DNA of 64,000 bases, taken from assembly GCF_030503435.1 (NCBI RefSeq), contig NZ_JAUKPO010000007.1, forward strand, positions 1 to 64,000, read 5' to 3'. Source of the DNA: Rhodocytophaga aerolata. GTDB lineage: Bacteria > Bacteroidota > Bacteroidia > Cytophagales > 172606-1. The notes below the pieces were generated by a model. The model was not told the origin of the DNA, did no database searches, and saw nothing but the letters and a program-made list of their open reading frames with translations. How positions within the stretch are numbered: position 1 is the first letter of the stretch; the number at the start of each line of letters is the position of its first letter. The translations under genes and the position numbers were made by a program. Positions 1 through 8,025 of the stretch are shown piece after piece.

Positions 1-185
1 ACTTGAGAGAAGAATAAGGATAAAGAAAACCGCTAAATTTTGTCTCACTACTAATCTGTTATTATTATTTTACTTGTGCCTAATGTAGCAATAATTCCCG
101 CATACCGTGTGCTGTGTTGAGGTTTGCGCTGTGAAGCACAGGTTGGCGGATGAATTTGGCGTTGGCAGCAGGTATTTTCATTCAT

Positions 186-608
186 TTAATCTTTCGGTGG
201 ATTTAAGTCATCATACACCTTTTCCACTTCGGAAAAATAGGGAGATAAGAACTTATCCGCTTGTTTGTACAACTTTCCTCGCTTTAAGACATAGACTTGA
301 AATTCATTGTGTAAGCTATCATCTTCTTCATCATGAAAGTATAACATCCCGTAACTTCCTTTTCCTTCTTTGGCTACCCATTCAAATATTTTTAAGGCAT
401 AAAACTTTCCTTTATGGTTATGCTGTGTATGTAGGGAGAAACAGTCTAAGCCATTATATACAATTAATTTACAATAATCCTCCTGTAGTAACCAATCATA
501 ATTGGCTTGAAGATATTGTTTGAAATGAGCAATGAATTTCCTCTGATACTCTTCTTCCGTATCATAGTCATCATAGCGAAGAGTAATCCATGCGTGTATT
601 TCTATCAT
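186..608 (-). CDS. Imm7-like immunity protein, solitary
   Basis: A 140-residue soluble protein with no signal peptide or membrane segment. The N-terminus MIEIHAWITLRYDDYDTEEE resembles Imm7-family immunity proteins of polymorphic toxin systems, which begin with an M.EIHGW..IR pattern. It is rich in acidic and aromatic residues and ends in NPPKD. An in-frame extension to 743 is open, but I chose the ATG at 608 because the family homology starts there and AAGGAAG lies just upstream. The extension also runs through a repeat that looks regulatory. Immunity proteins normally sit beside their toxin. No toxin is visible upstream on the minus strand, where the next gene is an aminotransferase; anything below position 1 is unseen. 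The family call rests on the N-terminal motif and the overall look only. Confidence 0.5.
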   Translation of the reverse strand: MIEIHAWITLRYDDYDTEEEYQRKFIAHFKQYLQANYDWLLQEDYCKLIVYNGLDCFSLHTQHNHKGKFYALKIFEWVAKEGKGSYGMLYFHDEEDDSLHNEFQVYVLKRGKLYKQADKFLSPYFSEVEKVYDDLNPPKD

Positions 609-636
609 TTTCTTCCTTACTTGCTGCCTATTAAGT

Positions 637-698
637 GAATATACGCAACTCTTAGCAACAGGTGCGTATAGCTGCCCGGATAGACGAATATACGCAAC
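637..698 (-). promoter_or_regulatory. three TATACGCA boxes upstream of the Imm7-like gene
   Basis: The octamer TATACGCA occurs at 640-647 and 689-696, each inside a 13-bp direct repeat GAATATACGCAAC (637-649 and 686-698). Its inverse TGCGTATA lies between them at 663-670. The boxes are about 30-90 bp upstream of the ATG at 608, where an operator would be expected. Spacing of 23 and 26 bp is close to two helical turns. The binding protein is unknown. Confidence 0.35.
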
Positions 699-802
699 AT
701 TTGTAGCAGCAGCATCCTGCACTGATTTCTTAAAAAGTTGCAATCATCAAAAGTATATAAGCTACTTAAACAAAAAGGTCTTTACTTAGCAGAAGTTCTG
801 TT

Positions 803-1618
803 TTACCCGATAGCCAGTAATTCTTCAAACACCGGATGCTTCTCCTGAAATACCTCACCTGCTACCTGCCGGATTACCTGGATGCCTGCCACATTGCAGC
901 AGAAAACGGCTTCAGCGGACAATAAATCTTCCTTAAAGAACAGCCCTTCCTGTATAGGCACTTGCAGCTCAGGTGCTTTTCTAAAAATCTGTTTCCGCAT
1001 AATGCCTTCAATACAGCCACTTGCCAGCCCAGGGGTATACAGCACATTTTCCTTTATCCAGAATAGATTAGAAGCCACACACTCCGATATATGGCCATAT
1101 ACATCCAGTAAAATCATGTCATGGGCTCCTTTTTGCTTCATGGCTATACCGGCCATTACATATGGCAACGCATTGCAGGTTTTGAAGCGGGAAAGGGGAG
1201 AGGCCACCAACCGTATATCTTCATAGAAATATACGTTTTCTTTCACAGCAGAGGCTGTAGCAGAAAGTGTATGCGCGGTTATGCAAAATTCGGCCTCATG
1301 GTGAAGTGGGGTATACGTACCGCCGGCTTTCCGCCACATATGAATGCGTATCCTGGCCGAATTTCCCAGATTATTCGCTCGAACAATCGCCTGGATGCTC
1401 TCCTGCAGATAAGGCAACGAGAATTGTATAGGTACCTGCATCCCAAAAGCATTTGCCCCTTGCATTAGCCGCGTATAATGATCTTCCAGGAAGCGGGTCT
1501 GGCCTTGCTTGTAGATAATGGTCTCAAATAATCCATCGCCATACTGAAAAGCCCGGTTGCCTGGCTCGGGCATCAGTGAAAATTCTTTGGCCCACTCAAA
1601 ATTATAGATAATATTCAT
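803..1618 (-). CDS. class IV PLP-dependent aminotransferase (aminodeoxychorismate lyase / branched-chain aminotransferase family)
   Basis: A 271-residue cytosolic fold-type IV PLP enzyme. It starts MNIIYNFEW and carries the family blocks in order: GNRAFQYGDGLFET near residue 20, the RFKTCNALPYV segment holding the Schiff-base lysine, then GAHDMILLD..G.ISE..ASNLFWI and the tP..SGcIeGImR motif near the C-terminus. Short length and the YGDGLFET motif fit PabC-like 4-amino-4-deoxychorismate lyases (folate pathway) slightly better than BCATs (about 300-350 residues), but the two cannot be separated safely here. Upstream in-frame codons to 1660 lack family homology, so the ATG at 1618 was chosen. 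The gene is divergent from sdaAB with about 165 bp between starts. No other folate or branched-chain amino acid gene is nearby. Confidence 0.8.
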   Translation of the reverse strand: MNIIYNFEWAKEFSLMPEPGNRAFQYGDGLFETIIYKQGQTRFLEDHYTRLMQGANAFGMQVPIQFSLPYLQESIQAIVRANNLGNSARIRIHMWRKAGGTYTPLHHEAEFCITAHTLSATASAVKENVYFYEDIRLVASPLSRFKTCNALPYVMAGIAMKQKGAHDMILLDVYGHISECVASNLFWIKENVLYTPGLASGCIEGIMRKQIFRKAPELQVPIQEGLFFKEDLLSAEAVFCCNVAGIQVIRQVAGEVFQEKHPVFEELLAIG

Positions 1619-1782
1619 CTGGCTTGCAGCAAGTTGACAATAGTAATAACGCAGAAACAAAGTTCATCTAATCATTTTGCCATTTATCAATAATTATTTC
1701 AGGCCCTTAAAAATACTATGTATTATTGAAAAAGCTTAAATTAAGTAAGCCATCCCTATGATATAATCGGCATATTTGTACA

Positions 1783-2460
1783 ATGAGTAGCAGAAGCAGC
1801 ATTTTTGATATGATTGGGCCGGTAATGATCGGGCCTTCCAGCTCACATACAGCCGGGGTGGTGCGTATTGCCAGAGTGGCCAGACGGATACTTGGCCAGC
1901 AGCCAGATGAAGCTACCATTACCTTTTATAATTCTTTTGCCCGTACCTATGAAGGGCATGGCAGCGACCGGGCCGTAGTGGCTGGATTGCTTGATTTTAA
2001 AACAGACGATACCCGCATAAAAACGGCGTTTGATCATGCCAGGGAAGCTAATCTGGTGTATAGCTTTAAGTCCGTAGGCAATGCTTCTACCTTGCATCCC
2101 AATACAGTGAAGCTGAATTTAACAGCCGGTGGCAGGAAGGTAGAAATAGTAGGCGAAAGCAGAGGAGGGGGGCTGATTAACATTGCCCAGGTAAACGGTT
2201 TCCGGGCCGATTTTTCAGCCCAGTTGCATACACTCATTATTACAGCGGAAGATATAAAAGGCAGTATTGCTTTTATTGCGGATGTAGTAGCCCACGATGA
2301 TTGTAATATTGCTACCATGAATGTTTCGCGGAAAGGCAAGCATGACCTGGCCTGCCAGTTTATTGAAACAGACTCTGGTATCCGGCCATTAACGCTGGAA
2401 TACCTGCGGAGCCTGCGGTGGGTAAATGAAGTAATCTACATTCCGGATATTGATCTTTAA
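1783..2460 (+). CDS. sdaAB: L-serine ammonia-lyase, iron-sulfur-dependent, beta subunit
   Basis: A 225-residue beta subunit of the two-subunit [4Fe-4S] L-serine dehydratase (serine to pyruvate plus ammonia). The hallmark IGPSSSHTAG stands at about residues 16-25, followed by FYNSFARTYEGHGSDRA and VGNASTLHPNTV. From about residue 148 to the end it has an ACT domain (LHTLIITAEDIKGSIA...). The cluster-binding catalytic cysteines belong to the alpha subunit, which is normally encoded next door (sdaAA) or fused. Neither is present here: the next gene is tolC-like and the upstream gene is an aminotransferase. The alpha subunit must lie elsewhere if the enzyme is functional. The length matches split-type beta subunits. 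Confidence 0.88.
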   Translation: MSSRSSIFDMIGPVMIGPSSSHTAGVVRIARVARRILGQQPDEATITFYNSFARTYEGHGSDRAVVAGLLDFKTDDTRIKTAFDHAREANLVYSFKSVGNASTLHPNTVKLNLTAGGRKVEIVGESRGGGLINIAQVNGFRADFSAQLHTLIITAEDIKGSIAFIADVVAHDDCNIATMNVSRKGKHDLACQFIETDSGIRPLTLEYLRSLRWVNEVIYIPDIDL

Positions 2461-2468
2461 TATATTTG
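2461..2468 (+). promoter_or_regulatory. candidate Bacteroidota -7 box for the tolC-MFP operon
   Basis: TATATTTG is an exact match to TAnnTTTG and begins directly after the sdaAB stop codon, 68 bp before the tolC-like ATG. A clear -33 TTG at the usual spacing is not visible, so this is a candidate only. Confidence 0.3.
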
Positions 2469-2535
2469 TTCACCCTCCTGCAATAGGAGTATACCTTAAA
2501 ACATCTAACGACTATCACCTACTTATTACACCCTT

Positions 2536-3993
2536 ATGTCAACTTCTAAATTTTTATTGTTCTGCTTTTTACTCCTGGCCGGCATTGGCAGCACCCAGGC
2601 ACAAAATCAAAAGACCACCTGGTCGCTGCAGGAGTGTGTAGATTATGCGTTTGCCAACAGTATTAATGTGAAGCGTAGCCAGCTGCAATTCGATGCCGAT
2701 AGAGCCATTCTGTTTCAGTCGAAAGCGGCTTTTCTGCCAACGGTGAATGCCGGAGCCAGCTACAGTTTTAACTCTGGCCGTTCGCTTGATCCTACCACGC
2801 AGGATTTTATTACCCGTAATCAACAGACCAGCAATGTTAGCTTAAATGGAAGCTTAACTCTTTTTCAGGCTGGGCAACGTCTTAAATCTATCAAACAAAG
2901 CCAGAGTGCGGCTGAATCCTCTCAGTATGCCATAGAGCAGTCTAAATATACTGTCGGGTTAAACGTGGCTTTATTTTATTTGCAGGTAATCTCTAACCAG
3001 GAGTTACTGGCCATTGCCAGAAACCAGGTAGAACAATCTGACCTGCAGGTTCAGCGTACCCAAAAACTGGTAGAAGCTGGTTCTTTACCACAAACCAATC
3101 TATTAGACTTACAAGCTCAGCTGGCCATAGACAGAGCTTCATTGGTAACTGCCCAGAATAACCTGAACCTGGCTAAACTCAACCTGATGCAAGCCATGAA
3201 TTTGCCGGCACAAAATGACTTTGAAGTAGAAACAATTGAGGTACAAGATCCGGCCTTATCCCCCTATGATAAAACAGCTGTAGAAGTATATGCAATTGCC
3301 GAAAAAACACTGCCCAGTGTAAAAAGTGCAGATTTATTGGTAGAAAGCAATACGTATGGCGTACAAGTAGCCAAAGGCGCTTTGTATCCATCTTTATCTG
3401 CCGTAGCTGGCCTTAATACGAACTACTCTGACCAAAGCCGCTTATTGGACAATCCAAGTTCTGGTGGCCCTAGCCCAACAGGCGAAATTCTAGGTTACGT
3501 ACGGGGCAACAACGAGGCACCTGTTTTTAAAGAAGCCATTCAAACCACACCAACGGCTACCAGAGAATATCCGTACTTCCGGCAGTTAGGCGATAACCTG
3601 AGTAACTTTGTGGGTTTGCGATTGAATGTGCCGATCATTAACGGCTGGCAAACCCGCACACAGATTAGCCGGGCGGTGGTTCAACGAAAGTTAAGCGAAC
3701 TGGATGCACAAAATGTACGCATTACCCTGCGCCAGGATATTGAGCAGGCGTATAACAACATGCTGGCTGCTGCTGCTTCTTTTGCTTCCTTCAAAGATCA
3801 GGTAGCTTCGCTGGAACTGGCTTTCCGCGCTACCGAAAGCCGTTTCAATGTAGGTTTATTGAATTCTGTGGACTATAACCTGGCCAAAGTAAATCTGGAC
3901 AGAGCCAGAGCCAACCTGATCAATACCAAATATGAATACATATTCAGAACCAAAATATTAGACTTTTATCAGAATAAACCTCTATCTTTCTAA
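2536..3993 (+). CDS. TolC-family outer membrane efflux protein
   Basis: A 485-residue outer membrane channel subunit. The signal peptide is about residues 1-22 (MSTSKFLLFCFLLLAGIGSTQAQ, cleaved after AQA). Two OEP repeats follow, with long helical segments rich in Gln, Ala and Asn (for example QSQSAAESSQYAIEQSKYTVGLNVALFYLQV and the C-terminal SRFNVGLLNSVDYNLAKVNLDRA), as in trimeric TolC periplasmic tunnels. It begins WSLQECVDYAFANS, the usual Bacteroidota TolC opening. Only 15 bp separate it from the membrane-fusion-protein gene, so the two are almost certainly co-transcribed. The inner-membrane component of a tripartite pump is absent. Substrate cannot be inferred. Confidence 0.92.
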   Translation: MSTSKFLLFCFLLLAGIGSTQAQNQKTTWSLQECVDYAFANSINVKRSQLQFDADRAILFQSKAAFLPTVNAGASYSFNSGRSLDPTTQDFITRNQQTSNVSLNGSLTLFQAGQRLKSIKQSQSAAESSQYAIEQSKYTVGLNVALFYLQVISNQELLAIARNQVEQSDLQVQRTQKLVEAGSLPQTNLLDLQAQLAIDRASLVTAQNNLNLAKLNLMQAMNLPAQNDFEVETIEVQDPALSPYDKTAVEVYAIAEKTLPSVKSADLLVESNTYGVQVAKGALYPSLSAVAGLNTNYSDQSRLLDNPSSGGPSPTGEILGYVRGNNEAPVFKEAIQTTPTATREYPYFRQLGDNLSNFVGLRLNVPIINGWQTRTQISRAVVQRKLSELDAQNVRITLRQDIEQAYNNMLAAAASFASFKDQVASLELAFRATESRFNVGLLNSVDYNLAKVNLDRARANLINTKYEYIFRTKILDFYQNKPLSF

Positions 3994-4008
3994 TTAAAAA
4001 CTACCTGA

Positions 4009-5409
4009 ATGGCTAAACGCAAAAAATCCAACAAGTTATTATATATCCTGGGTGGCATAGTGCTGTTACTGGTAATTACAGCGGTAGTAGCTAGGCAGGC
4101 GGGGTGGATTGGTAAACCAAAGCCTGTAGAGGTAGAGTTAGCCAAAGCAAAACGGACAGAGATCATCGAAAAGGTAAGTGCTTCCGGAAAAATTCAGCCA
4201 GAAGTAGAAGTAAAAATCAGTCCTGATGTGTCCGGTGAAATTACCGAACTCCATGTAGCCGAAGGCGATTCTGTCGTGCAAGGCCAGTTGTTACTAAAAA
4301 TCCGGCCAGATAATTACCTTTCTGCCGTAGACCGGGCGCTGGCAACCGTTAATAACAACCGCGCTAACCTGGCTCAGGCACAGGCACGCTTAGCCCAAAG
4401 CCGAGCACAACTTGCCCGGTCTGAAGTAGAATTTGCCCGCAATAAAAAGTTATATGAAGAAAAGGTAATTTCTGATTCAGATTTTCTGCAGGCACAAACA
4501 GATTTTAAAGTGGCTCAGGAAGAAGTGTTATCTGCCGAACAGAATGTGCAAGCATCTAAATATTTAATTAGCAGCGCCGAAGCCGGTTTACAGGATGCCC
4601 GCGAAAACCTCCGTAAAACAACTATACTGGCACCGGTTAGTGGCACCATTTCTAAGCTAGATGTAGAAAAAGGCGAACGTGTGGTGGGAACTTCCCAAAT
4701 GGCTGGTACCGAAATGCTGCGCATTGCCAACCTTAATAATATGGAAGTATTGGTAGATGTAAATGAGAACGACATTGTGCGGGTAAACCTGGGAGATACG
4801 GCAGTTATTGAGGTAGATTCCTATGCGAATACCGATAAAAAGTTTAAAGGAATAGTTACGCTGGTTTCTAATACTGCCAAAGCTGCTGCTTCGCAGGATG
4901 CCGTAACAGAATTTGAAGTGAAAGTGCGTATCCTTAATGAGTCGTTTGCCGATCTGGTACGGGATAATAAAAAACTGCCGCCTTTCCGCCCAGGCATGAC
5001 GGCTTCTGTGGATATTATCACCGAACGGAAATCAAGCGTATTGTCTGTTCCCTTGGCTTCAGTTACTACCCGGAATCCTAATGTACCGGTACAAGGCACA
5101 GAAAATCCGGAAGGTGGTCCGGAGAATACTAATCCGCCGGCCCGCCAAGTTGCCAATAAGGCCGATGAAATTAAAGAAGTAGTATTTGTACACAATAATG
5201 GCAAAGCCGAGATGCGGGAAGTTAAAACCGGCATTAGTGATTTCGAAAATATTGAAATTTTAAGTGGCCTGAAAGAAGGCGACGAAGTAGTATCCGGACC
5301 ATTTATTGTAATTTCTAAGCGGCTTAATAATGGCGATGATGTAGCCAAAAAGCAAGCTGGCAAAGGAGATAAGAAAGATAAAGCTACTCAGGGCGGACCT
5401 CAGTCCTAA
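4009..5409 (+). CDS. HlyD/MacA-type periplasmic membrane fusion protein
   Basis: A 466-residue adaptor of a tripartite efflux or secretion system. There is one N-terminal membrane anchor (about residues 9-29, after a KRKKSNK positive patch), then a lipoyl/barrel-sandwich segment (KISPDVSGEITELHVAEGD). A long alpha-hairpin coiled coil follows (about residues 105-205, Ala/Gln/Arg-rich), then the returning lipoyl half (TTILAPVSGTISKLDVEKGERVVG) and the beta-barrel and membrane-proximal domains. The Lys-rich C-terminal tail is unusual in composition. MacA-type adaptors normally precede a macB ATPase/permease gene. Here the next element is a terminator and then gpsA, so the ATP-driven partner is missing locally. 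It could serve an unlinked MacB, or in principle members of the downstream permease array. Confidence 0.9.
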   Translation: MAKRKKSNKLLYILGGIVLLLVITAVVARQAGWIGKPKPVEVELAKAKRTEIIEKVSASGKIQPEVEVKISPDVSGEITELHVAEGDSVVQGQLLLKIRPDNYLSAVDRALATVNNNRANLAQAQARLAQSRAQLARSEVEFARNKKLYEEKVISDSDFLQAQTDFKVAQEEVLSAEQNVQASKYLISSAEAGLQDARENLRKTTILAPVSGTISKLDVEKGERVVGTSQMAGTEMLRIANLNNMEVLVDVNENDIVRVNLGDTAVIEVDSYANTDKKFKGIVTLVSNTAKAAASQDAVTEFEVKVRILNESFADLVRDNKKLPPFRPGMTASVDIITERKSSVLSVPLASVTTRNPNVPVQGTENPEGGPENTNPPARQVANKADEIKEVVFVHNNGKAEMREVKTGISDFENIEILSGLKEGDEVVSGPFIVISKRLNNGDDVAKKQAGKGDKKDKATQGGPQS

Positions 5410-5466
5410 GAAGTAGGAAGGCACGGAAATCCCTGCTAAAAAATAGTTTTACCCTGGTTGCGAAAG

Positions 5467-5495
5467 TCCGGTAGTGGATAACTGCCGGATTTTTT
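5467..5495 (+). terminator. rho-independent terminator of the tolC-MFP operon
   Basis: A 9-bp stem (TCCGGTAGT / ACTGCCGGA, one G-U) with loop GGATA is followed by six T, 57 bp after the membrane-fusion-protein stop codon. The T-run overlaps the -33 element of the next promoter. Confidence 0.85.
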
Positions 5496-5525
5496 GTTTA
5501 TACCTGCTGGTCGTGTATATATTTG
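5493..5525 (+). promoter_or_regulatory. gpsA promoter, Bacteroidota -33/-7 type
   Basis: TTTG at 5493-5496, a 21-bp spacer, then TATATTTG at 5518-5525: a full match to the TTTG-N19-21-TAnnTTTG consensus. Transcription would start near 5532, about 40 nt before the TTG at 5572. This excludes the earlier in-frame TTG at 5494 as the start codon. Confidence 0.65.
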
Positions 5526-5571
5526 CATACAGGTTCCGGGTAACAGAGCCTTCAGCATTAACTTTTTACTT

Positions 5572-6591
5572 TTGAAACCAAAATCCACCTATACCTCTGA
5601 GCTGCCCTGCATAGCCATTATCGGCGGCGGAAGCTGGGCCACGGCTATTATCAAAATACTTTCTGAAAAAGAGCTGAAAATTAAGTGGTGGCTACGAAAC
5701 GAAGAAGACGTAAACTACATCAGCCAGTATGGCCATAATCCGCATTACCTGAGTGATGTACAGATCAATCTGCGGAAAGTAAAAGCCTACACCGATATTC
5801 GTAAAACAGTAGAAAAAGCCCGCTACGTCATTATGGCTGTTCCGGCAGCTTTTGTGCAGCAAGCCATGCAAGGGTTGTTGCCGGAGCATCTGGCAGGCAA
5901 AACCCTGATTTCAGCCATTAAAGGGATGATTCCGGGCGAAAACCTACTGGTAACCGATTGGGTGGAACGCGACTTTCGTGTGCCGGCAGAGCGGCTATGT
6001 GTTATTGCCGGCCCTTGCCATGCCGAAGAAGTAGCCCTGGAAAAGCAATCGTACCTGACCATTGCCTCTCAAAGCATAGACCAGGCTGCAGATTTTGCCA
6101 ACCTGATGAGCTGCCGTTTTGTACAGGCTTCCCCGACAGATGATGTATATGGTATTGAGTACTGTGCTGTTATGAAAAATATTATTGCCCTGGCCTGCGG
6201 TATCACCCATGGCTTAAACTATGGAGATAATTTTCAGGCAGTGCTGGTGTCGAATGCGATGCAGGAGATTAAGCGGTTTATCGATCATATTTACCCCAAA
6301 CACCGGGACCTGAGTGGCTCGGCTTACCTGGGCGATCTGCTGGTTACAGCTTATTCGCAATTTAGCCGCAACCGTACCTTTGGCAATATGATTGGCCGGG
6401 GCTATAGTGTAAAATCGGCACAAGTAGAAATGAATATGATTGCAGAAGGCTATTATGCTGTAAAAAGTATTCATGAGATAAACAAAGAACATAAAGTATC
6501 CATGCCGATTACAGAAATGGTGTATAGCATTTTGTATGAAAAAACACCTCCGCATACGGCAGTGCAAGCATTAAAAGAAGTTTTAAGGTAA
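5572..6591 (+). CDS. gpsA: NAD(P)H-dependent glycerol-3-phosphate dehydrogenase
   Basis: This cytosolic enzyme reduces dihydroxyacetone phosphate to sn-glycerol-3-phosphate, the backbone for phospholipids. From the TTG at 5572 it has 339 residues, close to the family norm. The Rossmann motif IIGGGSWAT is at about residues 16-24, VIMAVPAA follows, then SAIKGM with the conserved lysine (about 117), AGPCHAEEVA (about 147), and the catalytic lysine in CAVMKNIIALACGI (about 202). No ATG lies upstream of the Rossmann motif. The choice is between TTG codons at 5494 and 5572. The first falls inside the terminator and promoter, so the second is preferred, although experimental confirmation is lacking. 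It is followed after 53 bp by aat. Confidence 0.9.
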   Translation: MKPKSTYTSELPCIAIIGGGSWATAIIKILSEKELKIKWWLRNEEDVNYISQYGHNPHYLSDVQINLRKVKAYTDIRKTVEKARYVIMAVPAAFVQQAMQGLLPEHLAGKTLISAIKGMIPGENLLVTDWVERDFRVPAERLCVIAGPCHAEEVALEKQSYLTIASQSIDQAADFANLMSCRFVQASPTDDVYGIEYCAVMKNIIALACGITHGLNYGDNFQAVLVSNAMQEIKRFIDHIYPKHRDLSGSAYLGDLLVTAYSQFSRNRTFGNMIGRGYSVKSAQVEMNMIAEGYYAVKSIHEINKEHKVSMPITEMVYSILYEKTPPHTAVQALKEVLR

Positions 6592-6644
6592 ATTCAGGCA
6601 ATCATCAGCACATCAGCATATCATTTAATCAGCTCTATCAACAT

Positions 6645-7244
6645 ATGTCTTCCAGAAACCCCCTGACGGCTGAACAATTATTATATGGCTATGCCAATGG
6701 TGTGTTTCCGATGGCCGAAGGCAAACGTGGCCGCATTTACTGGTATGCCCCAGATCCCAGAGCCATTATTCCCATTTACACCTATAAACCACAAAAATCA
6801 TTAAGGCCCTTTATTAACCAGAAGAAATTCGATATCCGCTTCAATACTTGTTTTGAGCAGGTAATGCACTACTGCGCAGCCCCCCGCAAGGATGATGATA
6901 ATACCTGGATATCGGAAGAAATTATCCGTGCCTACACCCAGTTGCACCAAATGGGCTTTGCACATAGTGTAGAAGCGTTTGAAGGCCAGGAACTGGTAGG
7001 CGGCTTGTACGGCGTAGCCCTGGGCGGGGCATTCTTTGGCGAATCTATGTTTTACCTGAAACCCAATGCCTCCAAAGTGGCTTTTTACTACCTGATTGAG
7101 CAGCTGAAAAGGCAAGCATTTGAACTATTGGATACCCAGTTTATCAACGATAATGTAGAGCGGTATGGTGCGGTAGAAGTAGCCCGAGAAGAATATATGC
7201 TGCTGCTGGAAAAGGCCCTGCTGAAGCAAACTTCCTTTTTGTAA
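6645..7244 (+). CDS. aat: leucyl/phenylalanyl-tRNA-protein transferase
   Basis: A 199-residue cytosolic enzyme of the N-end rule pathway. It transfers Leu or Phe from aminoacyl-tRNA to proteins with N-terminal Arg or Lys, marking them for ClpS/ClpAP. Family blocks are all present: LLYGYANGVFPMAE near residues 12-25, YWYAPDPRAIIP (about 34-45), HSVEAFEGQELVGGLYGVALGGAFFGESMF (about 107-137), and LLDTQF near 162. Full length and intact. It is in the same direction as gpsA and may share its promoter; no separate promoter is obvious in the 53-bp gap. Confidence 0.93.
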   Translation: MSSRNPLTAEQLLYGYANGVFPMAEGKRGRIYWYAPDPRAIIPIYTYKPQKSLRPFINQKKFDIRFNTCFEQVMHYCAAPRKDDDNTWISEEIIRAYTQLHQMGFAHSVEAFEGQELVGGLYGVALGGAFFGESMFYLKPNASKVAFYYLIEQLKRQAFELLDTQFINDNVERYGAVEVAREEYMLLLEKALLKQTSFL

Positions 7245-7300
7245 TGAACAACTGCTTTAGTTGCAGATTTTGGTACATGTACCTGCTGTAGCTAGTCTCG

Positions 7301-7876
7301 TTAAAAAGCAAAGCCAATGGTAGCTCCTACCCGGAGGCCTGCCGGATTTACTAACCTTCTATTTGCAAGGTCTGCTTCCGAATTGGTAAGTAGGATGTTT
7401 TTACTCAGATGAGGCCCAGCAAATAAGTCTATGGATAGGTGCTTGTTGAGCAAAAGCTTTTGATAGCCTACAGTGAAACCACCCCCATAGGCGGTTCTAA
7501 TTCTATACCCATCATTGTAATAATAAAAATACGTCGTGTTCCAATAATGGTACCTTAAAAACCCGCTTACATACAAACCTTCCAGAGCCATGGTCTGTTT
7601 TTTTGGGTAATACTTTACTTCTCCAATCCCTCCATAGGTAGTTTCTGTAGCATTTATCCAGGGAAACGCTACGCCAGGTGTATGAGAGAGGCCTAGTTGC
7701 AGGCTCCAGCGTTCACTAAGGGCTCTTTCATAATAGCCGGAAAATGTTAGTACTCCTAAACTTAAAACATTTAGCTTAACCGCATTTTTGGGTTGCGCTT
7801 GTAAGCGGTGGAGGCATACTAGAAGAGTCAGGACACTCATTAGAAAGAATCTCTGTAGTAATTTAGCATGTCTCAT
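7301..7876 (-). CDS. DUF3575-like exported beta-rich protein
   Basis: A 191-residue protein with an N-terminal signal peptide (about residues 1-27, ending LHRLQAQ). The mature part begins PKNAVKLNVLSLGVLTFSGYYERALSERWSLQLG, the pattern of DUF3575-type small outer-membrane beta-barrels (NAVKLNLLSL...YER). Alternating aromatic strands (YHYWNTTYFYYYNDGYRIR) and the terminal phenylalanine (GATIGFAF) also fit an outer membrane barrel inserted by BAM. No function is assigned to this family. The gene is convergent with aat and lies downstream of the M1 peptidase on the same strand, separated by about 150 bp that hold a large palindrome, so it probably has its own promoter. Confidence 0.6.
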   Translation of the reverse strand: MRHAKLLQRFFLMSVLTLLVCLHRLQAQPKNAVKLNVLSLGVLTFSGYYERALSERWSLQLGLSHTPGVAFPWINATETTYGGIGEVKYYPKKQTMALEGLYVSGFLRYHYWNTTYFYYYNDGYRIRTAYGGGFTVGYQKLLLNKHLSIDLFAGPHLSKNILLTNSEADLANRRLVNPAGLRVGATIGFAF

Positions 7877-7984
7877 GTCTGTATAGATCAGGGTTTGATT
7901 GGCTAGTTGTCCGGTAGTAGTTATTTCCTATCCATGCGTTTACTGATAGATTTACTACTTTGCAAAGATGACCTACAAACAGAA

Positions 7985-8021
7985 TGAGACCTGTGAGGTT
8001 TACAAAACCTCACAGGTCTCA
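7985..8021. repeat. 17-bp-stem palindromic repeat, copy 1
   Basis: A perfect inverted repeat, 7985-8001 against 8005-8021, with a 3-nt loop (ACA). Its core is ACCTGTGAGGTTT / AAACCTCACAGGT. It lies 5 bp beyond the stop codon of the M1 peptidase gene. It matches the copy at 13473-13505 apart from one paired change, so it is a dispersed element and could act as a terminator. Confidence 0.8.
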
Positions 8022-8025
8022 TAAA

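Noticed and set aside
1-185. Possible partial gene or RNA at the left edge
   Set aside because: No open frame with recognisable content and no convincing RNA fold; nothing can be supported.
107-523. 138-codon plus-strand open frame at the left edge
   Set aside because: It lies antisense across the Imm7-like gene, has no family resemblance and is probably a shadow.
608-743. N-terminal extension of the Imm7-like protein
   Set aside because: It crosses the TATACGCA repeat, lacks homology, and a good ribosome-binding site precedes the internal ATG at 608.
4821-5363. 180-codon minus-strand open frame inside the membrane-fusion-protein gene
   Set aside because: Ser/Thr-rich low-complexity translation, no start context, fully antisense to a clear gene.
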